Assembly (NCBI RefSeq): GCF_003144115.1
Contig: NW_020312007.1
Location: 401,898-465,897, forward strand
DNA: 64,000 nt
Source: Tilletiopsis washingtonensis
Lineage: Eukaryota; Basidiomycota; Exobasidiomycetes; Entylomatales
Direction: 5' to 3'
A program made the translations under genes and the position numbers. The notes under the pieces are model-generated. The model searched no databases and was not told the DNA's origin. It saw nothing but the letters and a program-made list of their open reading frames with translations. Of the stretch, positions 22,106-32,335 are shown one piece after another (position 1 is the stretch's first letter; each line of letters begins with the position of its first letter).

Positions 22106-23609
22106 CTATGCCTTCTCGGCGACGTGCGTCTCGTCGCGCTGCGCGGCGCGCTGCTCGACTTGCAAGTTGTGCTTGCTGTCCCAGCGCAGCTTGCGGCCGA
22201 CCCACAGGCTGACCCAGGAGAGGATGAGCAGCACGGGCACCTCGACGAGCGGGCCGATCGTCGCGGCCAGCGCCTGCTGCGAGCTGGCGCCGTACACGGC
22301 CACCGCCACGGCGATGGCCAGCTCGAAGTTGTTGCTGCCCGCGGTGAAGGCCTGCACGACGGCCATCTGGTAGCCCCAGTTCTTGGCGCCGTAGCGCTGC
22401 GAGAGCCACAGGATGAGGCCAAACGTGAGGCCCCACGTAATGGCAAAGTAGAGCACGAGCGGCACAAAGGTGCGGAACACGGGCCCGATGTCGTCGAGAA
22501 TCTGCCGCGCTTGCGAGGCAAAGATGATGATGATCGTGTAGAGCAGGCCGATGAGCGACAGCGGCCCGAAGAAGGGCAGGAAGCGCGTCTGGAAGCGCTC
22601 GCGCCCGAGGGCCTTGAGCATGGCGAAGCGTGTCACGACGCCGGCAACGAGCGGGATACCCAGGAACTGCGTCGAGTCAGCACCGGCAGGGAAACTCCGG
22701 CACACGCTGCACTCACAATCACGACGGCGATGGCCGTGTCGCTGTAGTTGAGCTCGAACTCCTCCTCGCCCGAGATGACGTTGATGAAGAGCAGGCTGAG
22801 CGGCGCGAACAGGACAATCTGCAGCAGCGAGTTGACAATGACGATGACGGCGCACATGTTGCTCTCGCCACGAGCGACTGGAGCGGGACGTGAGCGTCGC
22901 AGCGGCAGCGTGTCTCCGTGTTGCAACTCACTCTGCGTCCAGATCATGACCATGGCAATGCAGCGCGCCACGCCGACCATGATGACGCCCGTGCGGTAGC
23001 CGGGCAGGTCGGGCAGGCAGGCCCACGCCAGCGCCAGCATGAGAAACGGCGCCAGGAGCCAGTTGAGCACGAGGCTCAGCGCCACGTGCAGCCAGAGGCG
23101 GCGCGTGTGCAGCAGGCGCGGAAACTCCTCGTAGCGCACCTTGGTCAGAATGGGCCACATCATGACGAGCAGGCCGACGGTGAGCGGCGCAGAGACGCCG
23201 TGCAGGTCGCCCTTGGACAGATTCTCGTTGACGTTGGGCGCGAAGCGGCCGATGACGACGCCCAGGATCATCGCCACGACGATGAGCGGCGTGAGGAGGC
23301 GGTCGAGCCTGCAGTCACACGTCAGCTCGAAGACCCCTGGCGAGGCGCGCCACGCTGCGCCACTCACCATCCGAGGCCGCCAATGATGCCGCGCGCCGTG
23401 CTGCTCTGCAGGCCGAGGTCCACGCGGCGCACATCGGGCACGCCGCCGTTGACGGGCGCATGCAGCGCGTCGTCGTCGTACTCGGCGTCGGCGAGGGTGT
23501 CCTTGGGGCCGTGCGGCAGCGCCAGGGGCGGCAGCTTCTCGGCCTCGGCGGCTGGCGTCGCGGCGCGCGGCCCGCGTGGCGAGGACGCGGCGCTTGTGTT
23601 GGCGGTCAT
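22106..23609 (-). CDS. ACR3: Arsenite efflux transporter ACR3
   Basis: Plasma-membrane As(III)/Sb(III):H+ antiporter of the bile/arsenite/riboflavin superfamily; gives arsenic resistance. Four exons on the minus strand. The N-terminal ~80 residues are hydrophilic. Then ten membrane segments start at LTPLIVVAMILGVVIGRFAP. Key conserved positions are visible: the essential Cys in GVARCIAMVMIW (helix 4), GESNMCAVIVIVN, TAGSNNFELAIAVAVAVYG (helix 9) and the Glu in GPLVEVPVLL (helix 10). The C terminus is short and charged. Lengths of helices and loops match fungal ACR3. No arsenate reductase or ArsR-like gene neighbours it. A TATATA element stands 57-62 bp before the ATG, unlike most genes of this window. 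Confidence 0.95.
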
Positions 23610-23665
23610 GATGGGTGTTGAGGTGGTGAGGAGAGCGCTGGCTGCTGCTGCTGGCCGCTGCTGCC

Positions 23666-23671
23666 TATATA
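23666..23671 (-). promoter_or_regulatory. TATA box of ACR3
   Basis: CTATATAG palindrome, 57-62 bp upstream of the ACR3 ATG on the minus strand. TATA boxes in fungi are typical of inducible stress genes, which fits an arsenite-induced exporter; induction itself is inferred. Confidence 0.5.
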
Positions 23672-24085
23672 GCGTCTCAGCAAGAACCGCATGGCCGGGG
23701 TACGCCGCATGGCCGCTGCCCGTGACAAATTCGCGCTCAGCCACGCGCGGCGCCGCATGCCGGCGTCCCGAAAGACCGTCTCGCAAAGCAGGCGCAATTT
23801 CAAAGTCTCCGCACCCTGCATTCTCATCTCAGCAGCGCCGCAGCCACGCAAATGCTTCCCGACGTTGCGGCAAGGCGGTGCAGCGGCAGCGCAGGCCGCC
23901 GAACCGTCCAGCACAGTGGCAGGGGCGCGCGAGATGGCGCTTCCAGGGCGTCTGCCAAGCGCAGCAGGCGGATTCGCCGAATTTGTCACTCCGCCTGCCC
24001 TGGGTCGTGTGAGCGCGAATTTGAAGGCCAGAGCGCACGTTCTCGCAGCAGCGCGCGGCCGACTTCCGAGATGGGCGAGAGTCAG

Positions 24086-24092
24086 TCACGTG
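24086..24092 (+). promoter_or_regulatory. TCACGTG E-box upstream of MED6
   Basis: GTCACGTG, about 160 bp before the MED6 ATG, part of the recurring set. Confidence 0.35.
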
Positions 24093-24249
24093 CGGCAGCT
24101 CGGCGGTCCAGGCGCGAGGTGGCCAGTGCATGCTGCGTGCTGCCCCTGCAGCTGTGGCGGCTGCTCCACTCCACCTCCATCGCACTCCGGCGCCGCTCCC
24201 TTGCCGCCCGCCAGTCGGCGCGCCCTGCCGCGCGGCATCCGCACCAACC

Positions 24250-24975
24250 ATGGCGCAGCCGTATGCGCACCCCGCGCAGCCCGGCATCCTCTTCCGCGAC
24301 CCCGCCTTCCTGGCGCAGGTGCCGCTCTCGCCCACGACGGTGTCGCAGTACTTCTCCCTCAGTCCCTTCTTCGCGCGCAGCAGCACAAACGAGCAGCTGC
24401 GCATGCAGTCGCTCGCCGAGCCCGACGGCGGCGCGCGCCGCGAGCCGCGCGAGCTCGAGGAGGCGCTGCGCCGCTTCCGCGGCACCGAGTTCGTCGTCGC
24501 ACACGCGGCGCCGCAGCCGCCGCCCGGCCTCGGCCTCTACGTCATCCACCAGCGCGAGCGCTGGGGCCCGGCGCGCGAGCAGACGCGCCTCGTCGACGCC
24601 TTCTTCTGCCTCGACGGCAACATCGCCCGCGCGCCAGACCTCTACGCCGTCGTCGGCAACCGCGTGGTGAGTGGGCACTCGCGTGTGGCGCAGCAGGGCC
24701 CCCTCGCCTGACGCTTCGTGCAGCTCGCCGCCGTCACGGCCATCCAGTCGTCGCTTTCGCTTGCGCACGACGCGCTGCCGCCGTTTGATCCTCGTGCTGG
24801 CTTTGGCTGGCGGATAGCGGCGCTGGAGGACGAGGATGAGGCAGACTCCGAGGACGAGGCTACGGCGGATCTGGGTTCAGGAGCAGACGCCGGCGCGCCC
24901 GAGCGGATAGCGCAGCCGGCACCGGCGAAGCGGCGGAGAGCACAAGGCACCGCAGCCAGCAACGGCACAGCGTAG
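24250..24975 (+). CDS. MED6: Mediator complex subunit 6
   Basis: Head-module subunit of Mediator, bridging head and middle modules for RNA polymerase II transcription; nuclear. Exons 24250-24666 and 24724-24975; 222 residues, within the fungal range. The N-terminal domain shows the MED6 signature: TVSQYFSLSPFFARSSTNEQ, then GTEFVVAHA, a strand GLYVIHQRERWG, and DAFFCLDGNIARAPDLYAVVGNRVLAAVTAIQSSL, equivalent to the IYQAPDLYSVINSRL block. The C-terminal third is acidic and then basic/Ala-rich and probably disordered. It ends KRRRAQGTAASNGTA. Convergent with SPP1, 79 bp between stops. Confidence 0.92.
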
Positions 24976-25037
24976 GGTAGCAACGTGTGACGATGGAGCA
25001 GTGGTGGTACAATAAGTGAGAGTCACAAGGAGCGGGT

Positions 25038-25050
25038 GGGGGGGGGGGGG
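25038..25050 (+). repeat. Poly-G run (13 nt)
   Basis: Thirteen consecutive G just downstream of the SPP1 stop, between the converging MED6 and SPP1 genes. Confidence 0.9.
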
Positions 25051-25054
25051 CGCA

Positions 25055-27138
25055 TCAGCGACCGTTGGGAAGGACCGTGGCACGTCGGCCGCCGTCACGC
25101 GCCAGTGCCGTCGCCAGTGCTGCATCTCGCGCAGCGTCGGCGGCTCGCTGCGCCAGGCGTGCGGCCTCCTGGCGCTCACGCAGGGCGGCGCCTTCGAGCT
25201 CGACGGCGTCGAGTTGTGCATCGAGCAGTCTGCGCTCGTTGGACTGCGGCTTGCGTCAGGAGTGGCGCACAAGTCGCAAGGCTAGACAGCTCGGACTCAC
25301 CAGTATCTCGCGCTCGACTTGCATGTCGGCATCGCGCACCGTCAGCCAGTCGCCGTGCTTGCGGCACTTGCGCTTGGCCGCGCCACAGACGGTTGGTGCG
25401 TCGACTGCGTCCGCATCTTCGTCCTCTGCGTCATCGCCTGGCGATACGAGATGGCCGTCGAGTTCGGCGCTGCCCTGCAGCATAGCCTGGGCATCGCTCG
25501 AGGCGGCCCAGCGAGCAAATACGTCGTCGTCCCAATGCAGTCGCTCATCGTAGCCACAGCGCTGCGGCGCCGCCTTGGTGCTCTCGTCCTGCGCGGCGCT
25601 CGAGCTCTTCTTCTTGCTCTTGGGCGCGCGCGACACGACGGTCTCGTCGAGCGCCAACGGCGGCAGCTTGGCCACGCGCTCGCCGGCCAGACGCAGAAAA
25701 GCGAGGCGCGTGTCGAGTCGCGCTAGCCGCGTGTCCAGCGCTGCTCGTTGCCTTTGCAGACGCGCACGATGCGAGCCAACCTCCTCGGCCGTGCTGTCGC
25801 CGCCAAACACTGGCGCCGCATCGTTCGTAGAGCGAAAGCGGCGCGTCCACTCCTCGGCGGCCTGCGCATCCACAGACCACACGCATACGCCGTCGGTGCG
25901 CCGTGCTGCCTTGGCGATGCGGCCAAGCAGGCGCTCGGCCGTGGCACGCGAGCCATTCTTGCCGCCAGCCTTGCTGCGGGCGATGCGTGCGGCGGCCGTC
26001 AGGATGCCGCACGCCTGCGAGCAGTAGCGCGAGAGCGGCGGCATGGCGGCCTGCTCGCACGTTGCGTTGAGACACTTGGGCTTCCACGTCGTGCGCTCGG
26101 GCACCTCTGCTCGCGGCGGTCAGCGCATGCTCGCTGGCCTCGACAGCGCCCGGCTTTACTCACTGGCCTCGCATGCGGCGCAGACGTAGAGGTCGATGAG
26201 CAGTGCGTCCGCCTCGGCCATGCCCACGCAGGAGGTATGGTACCACTCGTCGCAGCTGCAGGAGCGCTCGCGTGAGCCCAAGCAGATGCGCAGCAACAGT
26301 GGCGCGACGTACTGGTCGCAGGCAATCATCATGTTTTCGTCGTCTGTGCCCGGGCACGATCAGCTGCTGTCGCCATCCTCGGCAGCGCAGAGCCAGACTC
26401 ACCGTACTGCGTGCGACAGATGCACCAAACCTTTGTATCTTCGTCCTCGTCGCCCTCGACGATGCCCTCCTCGCGCTCCAGCTCCTCGGCCTCGGCCTGC
26501 CGGCGCTCCTCCTCGGCCTCCTCGAGCGCCTGCGCCTCGGCTGCGGCGCGAGCTGCGGCGGCGGCACGCTTCGCCTTGGATGCGGCGGCCTCTTCCTTGG
26601 TGGGCTTGCGCCGTGGCGCCTTGGCCTTGGCCGCCACGGGCATGCCCTCGGCTGGCGAGAGCGCGCCGCTGCCCGAGGGTCCGGCGCCGGCCTCGCTGGC
26701 GTGTGCATCAGGCGACGCGGCGCCCGACGGCGCGTCGGACGAGTGCAGTGCGCTGTCTGCGGTGACCTCGTCTTCGCGCACAGCATCAGCGTCGCGCGGC
26801 TCATGCTTGAGCGTAACGTCGCCGACCTGCGATTGCGCGCTGACTTCGTGGAGGGGTGATGGCGCAAGCGGCGCCGCCAGGCCCGCCTCGATGCCGATCG
26901 CCGCGGCAGCAGCGGCGTTCCAGGGCACAAATGAGCCGCGCGCCTTCTTCTTAGGCGGCACGGGCGCGGCGGCAAGCGGCGCCGGCGAGGGCGGAGCGGG
27001 CGAGGCCGAGGGGCGGCGCGAGCTGCCGCCGGCGTCGGACGGCGGACCGGAGACGAGCGCGGCGGGCGACGGCGAGCGCGAGCGGCTCGCCTTGCGCTTC
27101 AGCGGCGCGAGCGACGACGACGAGGCGACACCGTCCAT
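25055..27138 (-). CDS. SPP1: COMPASS subunit Spp1/CFP1-like PHD-finger protein
   Basis: Reader subunit of the Set1/COMPASS H3K4 methyltransferase. Exon 1 (27138 to about 26404) codes a long Ser/Pro/Ala-rich disordered N terminus, a Lys/Ala/Glu helix and WCICRTQY, the first PHD cysteines. The finger continues over introns as DDENMMIACDHCDEWYHTSC and ends YVCAACE, a complete C4HC3 set with the aromatic W of H3K4me readers. A 57-nt intron (26256-26312) interrupts it between CDH and CDEWYH. Then KCLNATCEQAAMPPLSRYCSQACG, the second zinc motif diagnostic for Spp1/CFP1, followed by a helical region with a conserved RIA/KAAR stretch and a coiled-coil C terminus (RLLDAQLDAVELEGAALRER). No CXXC DNA-binding domain of the animal CFP1 type is seen. 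The ATG is the first in frame after a stop-poor leader; an upstream ATG at 27234 is in frame but less likely. Confidence 0.88.
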
Positions 27139-29043
27139 CGTGGCGCGGCGCCTGGCCCGGGAGAGAGAAGGAAGCACAGAGGGGCGTGGGGTGGAGAGGC
27201 AGGCGGCGCTCAAGCATCGCGCGCGCGTTCTCACGCTGCGCGACGCGCTGCTCTCGTACGGCTGACGTGCCGGCTGCAGTCACGTGCGCTGCCTCCTGCT
27301 GTGCCTCACGCCTCCTCAGCGCAGGCGGAGGCTGATCGTCGCCGTATCAAGTAGAGCGTGCGCTGATAAAGGTCGAATGCCGACAAGGACATCCGCGGTA
27401 CACCTCCTGACGCTGTGTGGGGCCGGCCATGCGCGGCCTCTCGCGTCGCGTACCACCGCCGCGCTCCGTCGGACGGCGAGCAAGCCAAGAGCGACGTCGA
27501 TGGTGGAGTGGAGCGTGGCCGCGGCGACGATGCTTGAGCCCCTGCGCTCACCTCAAGGCGTCCCAGTCCTGCGGTGCAAGGCAGAAGGGTCCGCGGCTGC
27601 CAACACGGAGGCACGCACCCGCTGCCGGCGTCGTTCCTCTCGCTGTGTGCGGCGCTGCAGCTCGGAGCAGCGCTCTCGACGATCTCGCAGACAACTCAAG
27701 GCGCATGCCGCTAATGCCGTTGCGAGATGAAGGCACGCTGCACTCAACTTTGGCGCGTCGCTCGCGGCGGATCGGAGGATCAGACATCAGAGGAGGCCGC
27801 AGCGGCCGGCGCCGGATCTCGTCGGGCGCCGAAGCGGAGGGCTGGCCGCAGACGCCCCGATGCGTGGGAGCGGCCGCGCGCTCAGCCGCCATCGGGGGCG
27901 GCGATGAGACTGATGTGCTGGCGGCGTGCTGCAGATGCAGCGTGCAGGTGATGACGCGCGAGGCGCTCACCGCCTGCGCTAGCTTTTTGCGACCCTTGGG
28001 CGCGACGCGCGCGTCGTGTGGAGGTGCTCCCGAATGCAGCGAGCGAGATGCTTGCGCGCGCCGCATGCCGCATAGGGCCGGACAAGGCGCACCGGATCGC
28101 CCAAGCCGCAGCTCGTTCGACGCGAGGCGTTTGAGAGCTGTGCCGCCGCTGACGTGGGAGAGCGGACGAGAGGAGTTGATGCGCGGCAACGGAGGCGAGG
28201 GGCGGAGAGAGGCCGGCGGCGGCGGCGGTGCGGGCGAATGCCGGGTGGGCAAAGTGCTGCCGCGGCCGGCGGCGGACCGGCGGGCTGGGAGCGGAGAGAG
28301 GTGCGGTGCCGCCGTGATGCGTGGAAGCAGCGGCGGGCAAGCGCATCTCGCATGCTGCAGCAGCAGCGCTGATTGCAGAGCAAGGCAGGGTCGACCGCGG
28401 CCGGCCGGCACGCATGGCAGCCCTCGCAGCCAGCCGCTCAGGTGCGGCTTGCCTAAGCGTCACCGATGGCCTGCCACTCCGCCGCCGATGGCCGTGCAGC
28501 AGCCGGCCGGCGGGCGGCGGATCTGCAGTGCAGCAAGCGGCAGTGGAGCGCTGCGAGAGAGCGTCACGAAGAGATGAAGGTGCACGGAGCCGGAGCCGCG
28601 GTGCGCGAGGGCGACAAGAGGGGGCGCGCGCTGCCGCTGCTGCAGCGGCTGCTGCTCCACCGCCGCCCACCCGCCGGCGCAGGGTTGCCATGCTGCGTGT
28701 GTGGGAGCAGCAGGGCGCTGCGCTCGCTGCGACGCTCCGATGCGCTGGCCTGCGAGCGCCGGGCATCGGCGGCCGCTGCGGCACGCCCGCCGCTGACACG
28801 CCTGCCGCACGGCGGCGAGATGTGCTCTGCAACGTCATCGCAGAGGCAGGGCCTTCTCCTCCTGCCGTACCCGCCGCTGCCGTGCCGGCGGCCTGGAGGA
28901 TGAGCCGCCGCACCGGGTCTGCTCTGATCTGCTCCGGCCGACGCCTACTTAAGCAGCGCTCCGCCGTGCTCCGCTCCGTCACCGCCCACCCACCCTCTCC
29001 CGCAAGCCTCACCCCCCTCGCAACCCCTTGCCAAGCCGCAGCC
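27139..29043. other. Long divergent promoter region, SPP1 and rhodopsin
   Basis: 1.9 kb, very GC-rich, no supported gene on either strand. Contains TCACGTG at 27280-27286 near SPP1, a weak TATA-like CTTAAG at 28948-28953 about 91 bp before the rhodopsin ATG, and a C/T-rich leader. The length suggests an extended regulatory region or long 5' leader for one of the two genes. Confidence 0.6.
27280..27286 (-). promoter_or_regulatory. TCACGTG E-box upstream of SPP1
   Basis: GTCACGTG, about 143 bp from the minus-strand SPP1 ATG. Confidence 0.35.
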
Positions 29044-29985
29044 ATGGGCTCCATCGCCGCCAACCCCGTCGTCGCCGACATCGACATCACCAACGGCGCC
29101 ACCAACTGGCTCTGGGTCGTCTTCGCCATCATGCTCAGCAGCTGCGTCGGCGTCGGCGCCCTCTCCTTCACGCAGAACCCCGGCCGCCGCGCCTTCCACT
29201 ACATCAGCATGGCCATCCTCGCCACGGCCTCGATTGCATACTTCTGCCTCGCCTCGGACCTCGGCGCCACGCCCATCCAGGTCGAGTACCTGCGCGGCTA
29301 CCCCGCCGCGACGGCGACGCGCAGCATCTGGTACGTGCGCTACATCGACTGGGTCATCACGACGCCGCTGCTGCTCCTCGAGCTGCTCCTCGTCTCGGGC
29401 CTGCCGCTCTCGGCCGTCTTTGCCTGCGTCTTCGCCGACGAGGTCATGATTGTCACGGGCCTCATCGGCGCCCTCGTGGCGTCGAGCTACAAGTGGGGCC
29501 TCTTTGCCTTTGGCTGCGCCGCCATGCTCGTCGTCTTCTACATCCTCTACGTGCCCGGCCTGCTCAGCGCCAAGCACCTCGGTGGCGACTACTACAAGAG
29601 CTACTTCCAGGGCGCCCTCGTGCTCAGCATCCTCTGGACGCTCTACCCCATCTGCTGGGGCCTGGCCGAGGGCGGCAACGTCATCAGCCCCAACGGCGAG
29701 CTCATCTTCTACTCGATTCTCGACATCTTTGCCAAGCCCGTCTTTGCCATGGTGCACCTCTTCGGCCTGCGCCGCATCGACTACGAGCGCCTGCAGCTCA
29801 GCTCGGGCAAGTACAGCGAGTTCGCCCAGGTGCCCGGCTCGCTCGAGAAGGGCACCACGGCCCACGACAGCCACCTGCGCGCCGGCACGCTCAAGGAGGC
29901 CGAGGCCAACGCCGCCCACGGCCACACCGGCACGGCGCAGCCCGCGCCCGCCGTGCGCCCGAGCAACGACGGCACCGTCGCCTAA
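29044..29985 (+). CDS. Fungal (type 1) rhodopsin, probable light-driven proton pump
   Basis: Seven-helix retinal protein of the microbial rhodopsin family, 313 residues in one exon with no intron. Retinal Schiff-base Lys is K231 in LDIFAKPVFAM (helix G). By alignment with bacteriorhodopsin: proton acceptor D102 (in RYIDWVITTP, D85), R99 (R82), donor position E113 (D96), D132 (D115), D227 (D212), and release-group glutamates E209 and E219 (E194, E204). So a complete pump set is present, with Glu instead of Asp as donor, as in Neurospora NOP-1. The ~70-residue C-terminal tail is hydrophilic. Codon third positions are almost all C or G, stronger than in many neighbours, suggesting high expression. 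The only other retinal/carotenoid gene in the window is crtYB 21 kb downstream. Convergent with TGS1. Confidence 0.96.
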   Translation: MGSIAANPVVADIDITNGATNWLWVVFAIMLSSCVGVGALSFTQNPGRRAFHYISMAILATASIAYFCLASDLGATPIQVEYLRGYPAATATRSIWYVRYIDWVITTPLLLLELLLVSGLPLSAVFACVFADEVMIVTGLIGALVASSYKWGLFAFGCAAMLVVFYILYVPGLLSAKHLGGDYYKSYFQGALVLSILWTLYPICWGLAEGGNVISPNGELIFYSILDIFAKPVFAMVHLFGLRRIDYERLQLSSGKYSEFAQVPGSLEKGTTAHDSHLRAGTLKEAEANAAHGHTGTAQPAPAVRPSNDGTVA

Positions 29986-30270
29986 GCCACTCCCCACCAG
30001 CTCTCTCACGGCCGGGCCGATACCCGCGCAAGCGCCCTGAGCCATGCTTTGCGCCCACTTGCGTAGCCCGCCGCGAGTCGACCGCCTACTTCTCTCTCCG
30101 CGCGCCTCCGCCGTCAAACATGGCGGGGCCGCATCTTACCCCCTTTCCTTCGCATTCACCTCCCATCCCTCGCGCTCCGCTGTCCTGTAATTTGGCCGTC
30201 GCCGCGTAATGATCACACCACCTTGTACACCACGCCCTGCTCGTGAGATGGCTGTGCATTGTGTCGGGGC
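29986..30270. other. Convergent 3' region, rhodopsin and TGS1
   Basis: 285 bp. TTGTACACC at about 30222 reads as TGTA on both strands and may serve 3'-end formation. No gene seen. Confidence 0.5.
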
Positions 30271-31395
30271 TTACTCCCAGCCCCAGCCGGCCTGCCACTC
30301 CTCTTCCCACTGCGCTAGGTCGCCCATGTACGCCACGAGCGCCTTGAGCTTGTGTCCCATCCACGCCTCCTCGACATCGACGAGTCTCCTCGTCGCCTCG
30401 TCGCCCGCCGGCTGCGCAAGGGCGGCAATGTCGGCGAGCGCGGCGCTGCGCGGCAGGAAGAGCGCCACATTGCCGGCCGTGCCGCTGCAGAGGCGCCGCG
30501 CGGCGCGCACCATGCCGGCACAGCCGTGCGGCTCGCACAGCGCACGCAGCGGGAAGTAGTCGTAGCCGCCCGAGGCGGCCGTGGCGGCGAGGTAGTCGAC
30601 GCCGCCCCAGGGCGGAGACTGTGGTGGGGAGGGCATCAGCGGCTCGCTCCCCCGGCCCAGCGCGTGGCCGATTGGCGGTGCGGGTCTCACGAGAAAGACA
30701 CTTGGGGCGCAAATTGGCCGGGGTCAGCCCAGGCTGCCCTTCTTGCGCAGGCGGCACCAGCACCACACACACACACTCACGCATCGTACGAGTCGGCAAG
30801 CTCGGCACGCTGCGCATGCTCAAAGAAGTCGCCGCAGACGGGCGTGATGCGCGCCGCCACGGCGGCGCCATACAGTGCGGCGTTGTGCATGAGCATGCGG
30901 AGCTTGTCGCCGTCGATGTCCAGCGCCGTCACTTGCAAGGGGGGGGGGGCATGCGTGAGCACGCCCGCTCGCCGCAGCTGCGTGCCAAGAGAGCACGCTT
31001 GGAAACGCTCATGCTCTCAGACGAGGAGAACTCACCGGTGCAGCCTGCGCGGGCAAAGGCAATGGCATTGCCTCCCGCGCCCGCGAACGCATCTAGCACG
31101 TGTGGTGGCCCTTGTGCGTCTGCGCCCTCCTCCTCCTCCTCCTGCGCCGGTGCCCTGCCCTTGCCCTTGCCCATGTCGCGCGGCGCCCGCTGCGCCAGGC
31201 CGGCGCGGAAGCGATGTGCGATGCGCACGGCAATCGCCTCGGGCGTCACGCTGTACCAGCTCTGCGCATCAAGCATGATTCCGCCGCCCTCGCCCTCGCC
31301 CTCGGCGCCGTCGCCGTCTGCGTCGTCGTCGTGTGCGAAGCGCGAGAAGAGCGAGTGGCGCGCCTTCCAGTCTGGGACAGGGCAGGCGGGCGTCA

Positions 31396-31446
<51 letters not shown>

Positions 31447-31676
31447 GCAACGCGGCTGGAGAATGACAGGGGAGCAGCAGGGAATGAGAGACAGAGAGAG
31501 AGAGTGGCCAGCGCAGCAGGGAGAGCATGGGAGGGGAGCAGGGGCAGGGATGGCAGGGCAGGGAACCAGGGTACGCAAATGGCCCCCAGAGCACAGCACA
31601 CAAGTGCGCTTAGAGCAGAGCAAAGCAAGTGCGCTGAGAGCACAGCCAGGCCAGCAGAATGAGACATGAACTGACG

Positions 31677-31717
<41 letters not shown>

Positions 31718-31993
31718 TACCCGGTCTTGCTCGGTGTGGGACGGACTAGACTCACACTTGAGCAGTTCGGGCGGCATGTGCTCCCTGCGGCTCAGCACGC
31801 CGCGCCGCCACGCCTGCTCCTCGCGCGCCGTCGCGGCTGCGGCGGGCGGCGCGGCTGCTGCTGCGGCCTTGTTGCTGCTGCTGCTGCCGCTGCTGCCGCT
31901 CGCGGCGGGCGTGTGCGTGCGTGCGCCGCTGCCGGTGCCGGCGCTGCGGCGCTGCTGGCGCAGCTTGCGCGCGCGCGTGGCGGCCTTGGGCAT
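30271..31993 (-). CDS. TGS1: Trimethylguanosine synthase
   Basis: SAM-dependent enzyme that converts m7G caps of snRNAs/snoRNAs to m2,2,7G; nuclear/nucleolar. Exons on the minus strand: 31993-31756, 31371-31036, 30931-30781, 30700-30691, 30618-30271; the sum is 1,083 nt, 360 residues. After an Ala/Ser-rich N terminus come MPPELLKYW and RHSLFSRF, then MLDAQSWYSVTPEAIA (substrate side), motif I VLDAFAGAGGNAIAFA, motif II VTALDIDGDKL, HNAALYG, CGDFF, and the catalytic SPPWGGVDY. YDA, the bridging AVFL and SPPWGG come together only if a 10-nt micro-exon at 30691-30700 is included. It has its own AG acceptor and GTGAG donor and restores frame. Intron 1 (384 nt) holds a 41-nt homopolymer and a CACG microsatellite. 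An Asp/Gly/Glu-rich insert follows SRF. Confidence 0.92.
31396..31446 (+). repeat. (CACG)n microsatellite in TGS1 intron 1
   Basis: About twelve tandem CACG/CGCA units inside the first TGS1 intron, just outside the acceptor of exon 2. Confidence 0.9.
31677..31717 (+). repeat. Poly-C homopolymer (41 nt) in TGS1 intron 1
   Basis: Forty-one consecutive C on plus, therefore poly-G in the TGS1 pre-mRNA, about 40 nt after the 5' splice site. Length in the assembly may not be exact. Confidence 0.9.
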
Positions 31994-32335
31994 GCTGCTG
32001 GCGGCGCGAAGGCGAGCGGCGCAAGGGTGGCAGAGGAGAGGAGGAGCGTGGCGCGAAGCAGAAGGCGGCGGGATGCATGGCGCGCGGCGCGAAGGCGAAG
32101 CTCTCACACGGCAGCGAATGGGCCGCGTTGGTGCGCACGGCCGCCTCGCTCCTTTGCTTGCGACGCTGACGCCGATCTTGACTCTGACGCTGCCTGCCTC
32201 GCGCCTCTGCCGCCACGCCCCCTCGCGCGCGCCTCTTCTCTCCCTCCTGCACCACATTGCGACTCGTCTGGCCCCCCTGCGCGCTGCCCGCATCTCGCAC
32301 TCCTCCCATCAGCTGCGAGCAGCGCGCGAGGCTTC
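31994..32335. other. Divergent promoter, TGS1 and small membrane protein
   Basis: 342 bp with no gene. The part before the plus-strand ATG is C/T-rich. A purine-rich GAGGAG segment lies around 32035. Confidence 0.6.

Larger units (their letters stand above)
23610..24249. other. Divergent promoter region, ACR3 and MED6
   Basis: 640 bp, less GC-rich in the middle than its surroundings. It has a TATA element for ACR3 at 23666-23671 and TCACGTG for MED6 at 24086-24092. No gene seen. Confidence 0.65.

Noticed and set aside
27882-29171. 429-codon minus frame in the rhodopsin upstream region
   Set aside because: Ala/Arg/Ser-rich without domain, membrane or motif pattern, overlaps the rhodopsin start; not supported.
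28945-30117. 390-codon antisense frame over the rhodopsin
   Set aside because: Mirrors the strong C/G third-position bias of the rhodopsin codons; no protein features.
31396-31446. CACG array as CRISPR or telomere-like repeat
   Set aside because: Four-base units without spacers, inside an intron: a simple microsatellite.
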